A stretch of DNA of 43,885 nt from a virus: positions 1 to 43,885 of the IMG/VR virus record IMGVR_UViG_3300036781_000262, one strand, 5' to 3'. The notes below the pieces were generated by a model. It was not told the origin of the DNA. It did no database searches and saw only the letters and a program-made list of their open reading frames with translations. Numbering within the stretch: the stretch's first letter is position 1; the number at the start of each line of letters is the position of its first letter. Positions 32,201 to 38,592 of the stretch are shown here, one piece after another. The position numbers and the translations under genes are program-made.

Positions 32201-32395
32201 TCAGCCCTCCACTAAAGACTCCGCCAAGAAGGCGAACTCATCCAGCTTAGGGAACATTTGTGATCTTTGCGGGTGGGCGGTTCGATAGATTCGCCCCAAG
32301 TGCATCTCATGCAATTCGCCCACCAACTTTTCTAGTTCTTCCTTGGTGAACTCAAAGCGGGGGAGGGGCTTGGCGGGGGGAATGACGATTCTCAT
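32201..32395 (-). CDS. 64-residue hypothetical protein
   Basis: A small protein with a Pro-rich start (MRIVIPPAKPLPRFEF) and one long amphipathic helix (TKEELEKLVGELHEMHLG). The ATG at 32395 follows CCCC and overlaps the upstream stop. No family is recognised. Confidence 0.55.
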   Translation of the reverse strand: MRIVIPPAKPLPRFEFTKEELEKLVGELHEMHLGRIYRTAHPQRSQMFPKLDEFAFLAESLVEG

Positions 32396-32940
32396 GGGGA
32401 TTTAGAGCCGCTTCCGACTCGTTCGGGGGTTGCGTGCATAATGTCTTCGATGATTTGGGTAAGCATGGGGTCGGGCGCTTCCTCGGGTTCGGATGCCATG
32501 CGGGGCTTGCTGTCGATCTCCGTCATGTCGGCTGCTGCGCTTTGAATGTCGGTGTAGAGTTGCAGGATGTGGCCGCGAGCAATGCGGTAGGAGCGGAACT
32601 TGTCGTCAGGAATCAAGAACAGGCACACGGGAAGCCAGAGCGGGCTAGTGATTCGGAAGTGCGCCGTGGCCGTCTTGGGGACGAACTTGTTTTTGCTGTT
32701 GGCGTAGACGCGGTAATGCACGCTCCGCTTTAGCATGAACTCGTTTATCGCCGCGATGAACAGAAGGGCGTCCGATTGCTTGGCCACGAAATCAATATCC
32801 TTGGGAACGTATTCAGCGTTACCTTTCGTTACCGCCGCCGCGCAACCCCCGCACAACGCCACGCCTAAGCGTTTAGCCGTGTATAGGAGCCAGCCGTGAC
32901 GCTTGTTGAAGTCGTTACCGAGGGTTGCGAGTGTTTTCAT
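32392..32940 (-). CDS. Nucleotidyltransferase-fold-like protein
   Basis: A 182-residue protein. LGVALCGGCAAAV (about 25-37) followed by VPKDIDFV (45-52, D48 and D50) matches the core of minimal nucleotidyltransferases: a GG/S motif helix and a DxD strand. A later beta segment (ATAHFRITSPLWLPVCLFLIP) and an acidic helical tail complete it. The third acidic residue is not obvious. It could add nucleotides to RNA or protein, or act as a toxin- or antitoxin-like factor; no partner gene is evident. Confidence 0.5.
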   Translation of the reverse strand: MKTLATLGNDFNKRHGWLLYTAKRLGVALCGGCAAAVTKGNAEYVPKDIDFVAKQSDALLFIAAINEFMLKRSVHYRVYANSKNKFVPKTATAHFRITSPLWLPVCLFLIPDDKFRSYRIARGHILQLYTDIQSAAADMTEIDSKPRMASEPEEAPDPMLTQIIEDIMHATPERVGSGSKSP

Positions 32941-32941
32941 G

Positions 32942-33586
32942 TTAAAAATGACAATTTTCGTCCAGTTTCTTCATTGCTTCCGTGATGACGGGCGCGCCGG
33001 ATTCGACCCGCTGTTGAATGGCTACGAGTTCTCGGGTGATTCGCTCCACGAGTCCAGCGTCGCCCGGAAGCCATGCCACGCCGTTTCCTTGGTGGTTGGC
33101 AATCGCGATCCAAATATCCACGGCACGCGCTAGGGCTCCCCCCACTGTAGCACCGTGTACGGGCGTTCCTGACGCCGCAGGAGAGACTGGGCGGGCCGGA
33201 GGGGTCTGGGCATGGGTTTGCGCGTAGCTGCGTTGTGGGGCGGCTTGCGGCTCTCTGGCGGGTTCACGGATGGGCTTGTCGAACCCGTAAGCTTCAGTTG
33301 GGCGGGCAGCTTCAAGCTCAGGGTTCTCATCCTCCCGCGTCCAAGCGGTACCTTCTCCCGGCTTGGGGTTGCGAGTGATCTTGATCTTCGGGACACCCCT
33401 CGGCGTGCTGCCGGTGATGTCGTAGCCTACCGAATCGCCCACCTTGTAAGGCGGAACCTCGGTCTTGCTGTTGGTCGTGCCCGCCCCGCCGTCCTCAAGA
33501 ACGACATAAAGCGGATACATGGTGCCGTATTGGGATTCCCACGGCTTACCGTCTGATTTGATGTTGGTGATTTTGCAGATGCGCAT
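32942..33586 (-). CDS. OB-fold-like protein, possible single-strand DNA-binding protein
   Basis: A 214-residue protein. The first 80 residues are beta-rich (MRICKITNIK, TMYPLYVVLEDG, VGDSVGYDITG) and suit an OB barrel. A Pro/Ala/Gln-rich disordered linker spans about 100-140, and a C-terminal helical domain ends in LDENCHF, acidic near the tip as in some SSB-type proteins. Binding to single-stranded DNA is inferred from architecture and its place among replication-type genes. Confidence 0.45.
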   Translation of the reverse strand: MRICKITNIKSDGKPWESQYGTMYPLYVVLEDGGAGTTNSKTEVPPYKVGDSVGYDITGSTPRGVPKIKITRNPKPGEGTAWTREDENPELEAARPTEAYGFDKPIREPAREPQAAPQRSYAQTHAQTPPARPVSPAASGTPVHGATVGGALARAVDIWIAIANHQGNGVAWLPGDAGLVERITRELVAIQQRVESGAPVITEAMKKLDENCHF

Positions 33587-33608
33587 GATGTTTTGTTGTG
33601 GTTAAAAG

Positions 33609-33773
33609 TTATTCGTTGTCCCGATTGTTGCGGGTGGGCCAAGTGCGCCCCTCAGTGAAAGTTTCGGCTTCCACGGAAAGCTTGTGCATCCGCTGAACCT
33701 CCTCCTCAGAAGGAATCCAAAGCGGTATTCCCTCGTTCGCCTCCCCGAGTAGTTTCTGGGTGTCTTCTTTCAT
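33609..33773 (-). CDS. 54-residue hypothetical protein
   Basis: From ATG 33773 (MKEDTQKLLGEANEG), preceded by a CCCC run. Acidic helical start, a PLWIPSEEEVQRMHKLS central helix and a polar end. The reading frame extends upstream, but that part overlaps the HNH gene, so the ATG is preferred. Function unknown. Confidence 0.55.
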   Translation of the reverse strand: MKEDTQKLLGEANEGIPLWIPSEEEVQRMHKLSVEAETFTEGRTWPTRNNRDNE

Positions 33774-33781
33774 GGGGAAAA

Positions 33782-34138
33782 TTAGGTTAGCCAACCATAG
33801 GAGCGGGATATTTTGGGATGTGAGTGGATGTAGTCGTGGCAGGAGCGACAAACGGGCATCCATGTGCCCTCGTTGAGCAGGTTGCCGTTGAGGCGCCCCG
33901 CGATGTGGTGAACGTCTTGGGAGCGAATCGTGCAAATGTGGCGGGGTTCATACCGGACAAGCGCCTCACAGTAGCGATTAGAGGCCAGAAAGAGTTTTCG
34001 CTGTTTCGAGTAGAGGTGATTCGCCGCCACGCGGCGCTTGCTGACCCTCGACATGGGCTTGCGTTTCTTTGGGCCGGATTTGGCGGGGCGGTTCAAAAGG
34101 TTTCCGTCTCGGGCGATTTGCTGGGCGTAATTGGTCAT
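33782..34138 (-). CDS. HNH endonuclease
   Basis: A 118-residue basic protein. The N-terminal half is Lys/Arg-rich (GPKKRKPMSRVSKRR, 22-36). The HNH core has C69, QDVHHIAGR at 74-82 with the HH pair, N84/N86, and VCRSCHDYIHSHP at 96-108, whose CxxC and histidines bind structural metal and close the site. This form is common in phage early regions and may process replication or packaging intermediates; homing is the alternative. Unlike the two in the virion operon, its composition matches its neighbours. Confidence 0.8.
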   Translation of the reverse strand: MTNYAQQIARDGNLLNRPAKSGPKKRKPMSRVSKRRVAANHLYSKQRKLFLASNRYCEALVRYEPRHICTIRSQDVHHIAGRLNGNLLNEGTWMPVCRSCHDYIHSHPKISRSYGWLT

Positions 34139-34419
34139 GGGAGGTCGTTAAGGGCAGCTAGGATGCGGGCTTTGGGGGTGGGTTGTTGGTAGCGCTTATC
34201 GTGGCCATCGTTAATGTCCACCGGCCATGTGTTCGGGCCGGAATCGAAGACGCGGTATAGAGCCATGCCTTCTTCGCATTCGCTGGTTTTTCCACGAATT
34301 CCGCAATGGCCCCTCGCGCAGCATTTTCCCGTGCTCTCGTTGAAATCCTCCCCGCTTGTCCAAAGCTCCTCTGGAATCGCGGAAAATTTGGCGATGAAGT
34401 ATTGTTTGTCGTATGTCAT
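34135..34419 (-). CDS. 94-residue Cys-rich hypothetical protein
   Basis: A mixed protein with GKCCARGHCGIRG (31-43) and C48, enough cysteines and a histidine for one zinc site. The flanks are aromatic and charged. Both ends overlap neighbours by 4 bp. No family is recognised. Confidence 0.6.
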   Translation of the reverse strand: MTYDKQYFIAKFSAIPEELWTSGEDFNESTGKCCARGHCGIRGKTSECEEGMALYRVFDSGPNTWPVDINDGHDKRYQQPTPKARILAALNDLP

Positions 34420-34622
34420 TTTGAATCTGGATTAAGTTCTTTGGCCAACTGCTGAAGCTCCCGCTCACGCTCCTCCCGAATTTTCTCATCTACGAAGGCG
34501 TTAATCGCTGACCTATCTTTTGAGAGCAGTATTTTGTTAACGTGGAGTATTTCCGTAACGGTACGGGCTGGCGGAATTATTCCCGCGAGGGGCACGGTCT
34601 GGTTGTGGGAGGAGAAGTTCAT
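34416..34622 (-). CDS. 68-residue hypothetical protein
   Basis: From ATG 34622 (MNFSSHNQTVPLAG); an upstream in-frame ATG would overlap the next gene by 30 bp. The C-terminus is a charged helix (EKIREERERELQQLAKEL). The ATG overlaps the upstream TGA. Function unknown. Confidence 0.55.
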   Translation of the reverse strand: MNFSSHNQTVPLAGIIPPARTVTEILHVNKILLSKDRSAINAFVDEKIREERERELQQLAKELNPDSK

Positions 34623-34768
34623 TTGTTGTCGAAAACGTAGCGGTGACACAGAACGGCAATCATCTGCATGAAGGAATAAGCGAAAGCACGTTGCCAGTTA
34701 TGGTCTGTAGCAAAGGCGTAGATAAAGTTTCCCGCCGCGCATCCCAAGATACAGGGAAGTGTTTTCAT
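34619..34768 (-). CDS. 49-residue hydrophobic/aromatic small protein
   Basis: ATG at 34766-34768 opens MKTLPCILGCAAGNFIYAF and continues to a FMQMIAVLCHRYVF segment, ending with TGA at 34619. Two moderately hydrophobic stretches could be short membrane helices. It overlaps both neighbours by 4 bp (ATGA), which supports translation. No family is recognised. Confidence 0.5.
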   Translation of the reverse strand: MKTLPCILGCAAGNFIYAFATDHNWQRAFAYSFMQMIAVLCHRYVFDNK

Positions 34769-34857
34769 TGAGCCAGAGCCCAGCAAAGGGCGGTGATAGC
34801 GATATCGGCGTTGCCCACCCAGCAGGCGAATTCCAGTTTATCGGTGAGGGTTTTCAT
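34765..34857 (-). CDS. 30-residue microprotein
   Basis: ATG at 34855-34857 opens MKTLTDKLEFACWV and ends ALCWALAQ with TGA at 34765-34767, overlapping the next ATG. It follows CCCC like many starts here. Its Trp/Cys-containing C-terminal half is amphipathic. The two ATGA junctions make it a credible translated microgene; function unknown. Confidence 0.45.
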   Translation of the reverse strand: MKTLTDKLEFACWVGNADIAITALCWALAQ

Positions 34858-35192
34858 GGGGTCCAGAGGTGGAGGGCGCGAAGCAGGGATTCTGATCGAA
34901 GTGCTGCGGTTGCGGTAATGTACTCGTCCACACCAAGCCCTCGCTTGTGCCGCGCTTCCTTCAGCCAGTCGGCGTAAGCCCAGAATTGGGCGAGGTTCAG
35001 CACCTTCTCCGCTTCGTGGCAGGCGTTGAGGTCGTTCAGGTAGTCGGGGAGATTGGACACATCCCCAAAGTTACGATTGGCAACGGCCACCCCATCAGGA
35101 GGGATGCTGACATACCGAAATTCCCCCTTTATCTTGCTGAACTTCCACCCGCACGCCTCCGCAATCGCGATTCTCTGAGCTTCAGGTTTCAT
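34854..35192 (-). CDS. Conserved phage early protein (PDYLNDLNA type)
   Basis: A 112-residue protein with the blocks RIAIAEACGWKF (7-18), LPDYLNDLNACHEAEKVL (48-65) and ATAALRSESLLRALHLW (94-110). These three blocks recur in a common small phage protein family of unknown function. It is coupled to both neighbours by 4-bp overlaps. Confidence 0.65.
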   Translation of the reverse strand: MKPEAQRIAIAEACGWKFSKIKGEFRYVSIPPDGVAVANRNFGDVSNLPDYLNDLNACHEAEKVLNLAQFWAYADWLKEARHKRGLGVDEYITATAALRSESLLRALHLWTP

Positions 35193-35431
35193 TGTACGCG
35201 GAAGTTAGGACGGTCGTAGAACGCGATCAGTTCTTTGCCTTCATCGGAGTCAGGGGCGGGGCACAAGGTCATGCCATCCTGCCCTACGATTGCTTTCTGG
35301 GGGGCGATAGGCTCCACGTCCCACTGCTTAAAGTCGGGCCTCCCCAAGCACCAAATAAGGGCAATGGTTAGGTAGTCGAAGGTGGGTCCGGTTTGGCCAC
35401 GAGGACCATGCGGGCGGTATAGGGCGTTCAT
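35189..35431 (-). CDS. 80-residue hypothetical protein
   Basis: From ATG 35431 (MNALYRPHGPRGQTG), overlapping the stop of the deformylase gene. A hydrophobic segment (FDYLTIALIWCLG) is followed by acidic residues. No family is recognised; a signal or membrane role is unlikely given the length of the hydrophobic run. Confidence 0.55.
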   Translation of the reverse strand: MNALYRPHGPRGQTGPTFDYLTIALIWCLGRPDFKQWDVEPIAPQKAIVGQDGMTLCPAPDSDEGKELIAFYDRPNFRVQ

Positions 35432-35847
35432 GCAAAGAGGCAAACGCCGTTGAGGTGGTCTAGTTCATGCTGAAAGATTCGTGCCTCGAAACCCTTGAAC
35501 GTGCGCTTAACAGGTTTCGTATTTTCGTCCAGGTAGCCCACGGTGATAACGCGATGGCGCACCGTGTTCTTGGAGAGACCTGGGAAGCTCAAGCAACCCT
35601 CCACGCCGTGCTCCTCGTCTTTACCGTGAGAGAGGATTTCCGGGTTGATGCAGACCAGCGTTAATCCGCCATCCCGCATCACAAAGAAACGTTCGGAAAT
35701 CCCCACCTGAGGAGCAGCAAGGCCAACCCCATTTGAAAGTTTCATAAGCAACTTCATATGGTCGGCGATCTCCGCAGCAGATTTGAAGTCCTGCACACGA
35801 ACGGCCTCCTTGCGAAGTACCGGATCGGAACTGTGAACTAGATTCAT
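35428..35847 (-). CDS. def: Peptide deformylase
   Basis: A 139-residue protein with all three catalytic motifs: GVGLAAPQVG at 40-49, EGCLSFPG at 83-90 (metal ligand C85) and QHELDHLNG at 126-134 (H127, catalytic E128, H131). It removes the formyl group from the first methionine of new proteins. It is shorter than the usual bacterial enzyme and lacks the long C-terminal helix, as in several phage deformylases. It lies in the early operon before a TPGPW-type gene. Known phages with deformylase keep host translation or photosystem repair running; the benefit here is unknown. Confidence 0.93.
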   Translation of the reverse strand: MNLVHSSDPVLRKEAVRVQDFKSAAEIADHMKLLMKLSNGVGLAAPQVGISERFFVMRDGGLTLVCINPEILSHGKDEEHGVEGCLSFPGLSKNTVRHRVITVGYLDENTKPVKRTFKGFEARIFQHELDHLNGVCLFA

Positions 35848-35949
35848 GTTATTTTATTTGAAAGTTTCGCCTACGGCTTCCCGGCCCGTTAGTATTTAGC
35901 TGACGTTAGGAAGCTTTCGGCGATGTCCCGCAATCACACGGGCAAAGGG

Positions 35950-36327
35950 TTAGGGGGTGGCGGATTTGAGGGCGGCGCGAGCTTCACGAACAACAGCCAG
36001 CGCCTCTGGATAATGCGTCACTCCAGCATCCTTCATGGCCTTGGCGTAGGCATCGGTCATGGTCTTGAGCTGTGCCACCAGCGCCTCGTGTGAGTTCATG
36101 GCCTGCACCATGAAAGCTGCATTCGCTTCGGCGTCGTCGTGGTTGCAAATGTGGGCGATTGACCATCCGTGAGTGGTTCCGCCAGCATGCAGGAAGTAGC
36201 GATATCCGGTGTTCATGTCCCGATTGAAGCGGGCAAGGACGAACGGCCCCGGCGTGTGCCGCGATTCCACTTGGGACTCGCGAACTGTCTTCAGGTTTTC
36301 CGCGTTAGCGGGGAGAGAAGTATTCAT
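35950..36327 (-). CDS. TPGPW-type early protein (copy 3)
   Basis: A 125-residue protein from ATG 36327. RHTPGPFVLARF at 23-34 and EANAAFMVQAMNSHEALVAQL at about 72-92 (a 21-residue block given here in part: ANAAFMVQAMNSHEALV) match copies at 28000-28341 and 29504-29881. The C-terminus is Ala-rich helix. The gap 35848-35949 downstream holds only a weak CCCG/CGGG hairpin (35927-35942). Confidence 0.65.
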   Translation of the reverse strand: MNTSLPANAENLKTVRESQVESRHTPGPFVLARFNRDMNTGYRYFLHAGGTTHGWSIAHICNHDDAEANAAFMVQAMNSHEALVAQLKTMTDAYAKAMKDAGVTHYPEALAVVREARAALKSATP

Positions 36328-36379
36328 ATGCTTTTTTGAGTTAAGGAGTGGAAGCGTTGTTGCGCCTCCGTTGAAAAGG

Positions 36380-36559
36380 TTAGGCGGAGACCTTGTGCCA
36401 CTTGCGGAAGTCCTCTCCAACGAAGATGCGCTTACCGCGATAAAGGAAGTAGTGAACATCGAATCCGTTATCCTTGCGCTGGCCGCAGTGAATGTTGATC
36501 GGCCTGTCGTCTGATGGGCGAACATAACGCCCGACCTTGTACTTGTAGCGAATTTTCAT
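36380..36559 (-). CDS. 59-residue basic protein, first gene of the early operon
   Basis: From ATG 36559 (MKIRYKYKVGRYVRPS). Very basic and aromatic, with strands typical of a small barrel (VHYFLYRGKRIFVGE). No family is recognised. It is divergent from the 36690 gene, so the promoters of the early operon should lie in 36560-36689. Confidence 0.55.
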   Translation of the reverse strand: MKIRYKYKVGRYVRPSDDRPINIHCGQRKDNGFDVHYFLYRGKRIFVGEDFRKWHKVSA

Positions 36560-36689
36560 GTGATTGTTTTTATCAGCCGGATAATTCCTGCCGATGTGAT
36601 GAGTGGATACTAAGCCAAGCGGCTTGGCAATGCCTATCTTTAGATATTTCTGGGCTTGCTTTGTAATGCCAATCGGCTTCGCTGCCCCC
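36560..36689. promoter_or_regulatory. Divergent early control region
   Basis: This 130-bp gap separates the leftward early operon from the rightward block. GCCAAG (36614-36619) pairs with CTTGGC (36623-36628) around CGG, a perfect 6-bp hairpin or half-site pair, and a related GCCAATCGGCTT follows at 36668-36679. Such a repeated palindrome between divergent genes could be an operator. No -35/-10 pair with correct spacing is convincing. Confidence 0.4.
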
Positions 36690-36854
36690 ATGCCAGAAAC
36701 CGCAGAGGTGCCCCCAGATCAACTTACAGCCGTGATGGCCATGCTGGGGCGTAACGGCGGGAAATCGCGTTCTAAAGCGAAACGTGAGGCCGCAAAGGCC
36801 AACGGGAAGTGCCCGAAGAAGAACTTCGCCCCCAAGAAAGAGAAAGTGGCCTAA
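36690..36854 (+). CDS. 54-residue basic protein
   Basis: From ATG 36690 (MPETAEVPPDQLTAVM). The C-terminal half is Lys/Arg/Gly-rich (RNGGKSRSKAKREAAKANGK) like small DNA-associated helix proteins. An in-frame upstream ATG at 36603 would run through the control hairpin and is not preferred. It is followed by an intrinsic terminator at 36973-37008. Confidence 0.5.
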   Translation: MPETAEVPPDQLTAVMAMLGRNGGKSRSKAKREAAKANGKCPKKNFAPKKEKVA

Positions 36855-36972
36855 TTCGCGCCATCGGGTAATTTCCTGCTTGTGCTATCAGGGGAAAGCT
36901 GATGCCGTTTTCGTGTTGCGAGTGAAGTCGCGGCGAAAGTTCCAATTTTGAGGGGCGCAAATCTCTCTAAGA

Positions 36973-37008
36973 AGACCCGGACCCACAGCTTCACATGTGG
37001 CCGGGTTT
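36973..37008 (+). terminator. Rightward intrinsic terminator
   Basis: AGACCCGG (36973-36980) pairs with CCGGGTTT (37001-37008) with one G-T pair; an inner CCACA/TGTGG extends the stem. TTTTCTGCTTTT follows. It would stop transcription from the 36690 gene before the large RNA region. The preceding 36855-36972 contains no supported gene. Confidence 0.7.
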
Positions 37009-37028
37009 TCTGCTTTTGAGAGTCCCGT

Positions 37029-37958
37029 GTTCTTTTCCAGATAGGGCGCAGACCGCAAGGCGAGCGCAGCGAGGTGGACTGGTGATGTCACTCCTTTGGC
37101 CCGAAAGGGCGCATTCTATGCCGTATGCGTAGACCCTGCACCAAAGAACGACGCAAACCACTATGCATGGCCGGGTGCAACCCCCGGGTCTACCTCGCTG
37201 CTCTTGCCGCAAGGTGAGCGCCGAATTGAGATAGGTAGGCGTTCACGTCCGTTCTTACGCACTGGACTAATTCGTGTCGCCACATCGCTAGCCGAGCCCG
37301 GTAACTGCGTTTCCCGAAGCCAAGCAACGGCGTCCTGTCTCAATTCGGCCCTTGCCGCACGGGAGCGCAGAGTTGAGGCGGCGAATCCTGCTAAGGCTGG
37401 TTCTGAGAAATCAGGAACGCCGCTGCCGAACGTAAGGCGGCAGATGTTCGCCCCCTCAATCCTGCCCTCTCCCCTATCTGGAAGAAAACTAAATCAGGTT
37501 CAGTGTAGTTTCTGTTGTTGGGGCCGCGTGGGTGGCGCTAGCGTTAGGTAATTCCGAAGCGTGAATACGGAGTTCGAGCCTCCGCCCAACAGCAGAACTT
37601 AGACTGAACATGAATCACTGAAGCCGGACTTCCTCGTTCAACGCATAGAAGAATGGGGCGTGTAAGCGGCGTTCCCTGATATTGGCGAGCGATCTACCGC
37701 TGAAGGTTCGGGGTGAGGGCTTCCGTTCTCATCTATCGGTGTAATTATCGCCACCGAGAAACTACCCGTTGAATCGCGCCGACTGTCCATTGTTTAGGCG
37801 CGTGGAGGGGCTTGCAACCACAGGCTACGAGAAACAGCCAAGGGCATTAGTCAGTAACGAGGCCCGAGGTGGGGAATGATGGACTACCGTGCGTCACGGG
37901 TGATGACGCCTCCTTTTGCAGGTGATAGCGAAGCAGGCCCTCATTTGCAGGGCTTGCT
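37029..37958 (+). ncRNA. Large, highly structured noncoding RNA (GOLLD/ROOL-like in kind)
   Basis: About 930 bp with no credible gene, between a terminator and RNase HI. Visible pairings: an 18-bp closing helix (37029-37046 with 37472-37489, one mismatch, one wobble); GCCGAATTGAGATAGG at 37220-37235 with 37334-37349 (16 bp, one wobble); 37066-37075 with 37192-37201 (10 bp); 37129-37136 with 37186-37193 (8 bp); 37373-37385 with 37447-37459 (two 6-bp helices around one mismatch); GNRA hairpins at 37099-37110 and 37403-37414; hairpins 37775-37802, 37891-37909 and 37932-37958. A tRNA-like domain sits at 37498-37609. The strand is inferred from neighbouring genes and GNRA loops. The family was not identified. 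Confidence 0.7.
37498..37609 (+). other. tRNA-like domain on a 25-bp stem
   Basis: A tRNA-sized core (37516-37592) has a perfect 7-bp acceptor-like helix TGTTGGG/CCCAACA (37516-37522 with 37585-37591) and a canonical T-arm CGGAG-TTCGAGC-CTCCG (37568-37584) directly abutting it, plus a GG-containing D-loop-like segment closed by GCG/CGC (37526-37538). No clean 5-bp anticodon stem is found. The acceptor helix continues outward to 25 bp (37498-37522 with 37585-37609, two mismatches, two wobbles), so the element is embedded in the large RNA and is probably not a free tRNA. Confidence 0.6.
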
Positions 37959-37999
37959 ATTGGCCTCGAACAGCCGTTTGCAGACAACTTCCGTTAGAC

Positions 38000-38512
38000 A
38001 TGAAACAATCCGAAATACCCTTCAACTCATCGCTCCCGTTGGTCACTCTGACGACGGATGGAGGATGTAATCCGAATCCGGGGAAGGGAGCATGGGCATA
38101 CGTGATCCGGTTCGGCACGGCATACAGAGAGCAGGTAGGATGTACTCCTCTTACGACAAACAACCGAATGGAATTGAAGGCCGTTATTGAGGGACTGAAG
38201 GCGCTGAAGAAACCTTGTCGTGTTTTGGTTCGCACGGACAGCTTGGTGATCTCCGCATGGATTCAGAACAAGATCGGCAAGAAGACGGCTCGCGACTGTC
38301 CGGACATTCCTGAAATGGTGGGTGAGGCTCGCGCTCTCTGCAAGATTCACACGGTTACGTTTCAATGGGTGCGCGGCCACAGTGGCGACCCGGATAACGA
38401 ACGATGCGACCAACTTTGCACAGAGGCCATCGGTCCTGTTTCTGCGGTTTGCATGACGCGAACGGGAGAAAAACCTAATCGCGCTTCTGAACGCCCGCCG
38501 CACCTCGCCTGA
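38000..38512 (+). CDS. rnhA: Ribonuclease HI
   Basis: A 170-residue enzyme that cuts RNA in RNA-DNA hybrids. Active-site residues are in place: D20 in TTDGGCNPNPG, E58 in NNRMELKAVIEGL, D80 in VRTDS and D137 in PDNERCD, with a flexible-loop H127 in RGHSGD. ATG 38000 (MKQSEIPFNSS) is chosen because the upstream extension runs through the structured RNA. The length is normal, with a 25-residue basic tail. It may remove primers or R-loops during replication, and it lies directly after the large RNA, which makes a functional link tempting but unproven. Confidence 0.93.
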   Translation: MKQSEIPFNSSLPLVTLTTDGGCNPNPGKGAWAYVIRFGTAYREQVGCTPLTTNNRMELKAVIEGLKALKKPCRVLVRTDSLVISAWIQNKIGKKTARDCPDIPEMVGEARALCKIHTVTFQWVRGHSGDPDNERCDQLCTEAIGPVSAVCMTRTGEKPNRASERPPHLA

Positions 38513-38592
38513 TTCGCCCCACCAACAACCCAGTAGCCCCGCTAATCAGTCTTGCCATCCCCATATTAGTTATCCTAAGCATAGCGTGTAGC

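Noticed and set aside
37096-37551. 151-codon open frame on the plus strand through the structured RNA
   Set aside because: Composition is Arg/Ser/Pro-rich without domain pattern, and the same bases form long-range helices; a protein is less likely than an RNA.
37516-37592. Ordinary tRNA gene
   Set aside because: T-arm and acceptor fit, but no 5-bp anticodon stem with a 7-base loop can be drawn and the acceptor helix extends to 25 bp.
37029-37958. Group I or group II intron
   Set aside because: No split gene flanks the region and no conserved P7/G-binding core or domain V hairpin could be recognised.
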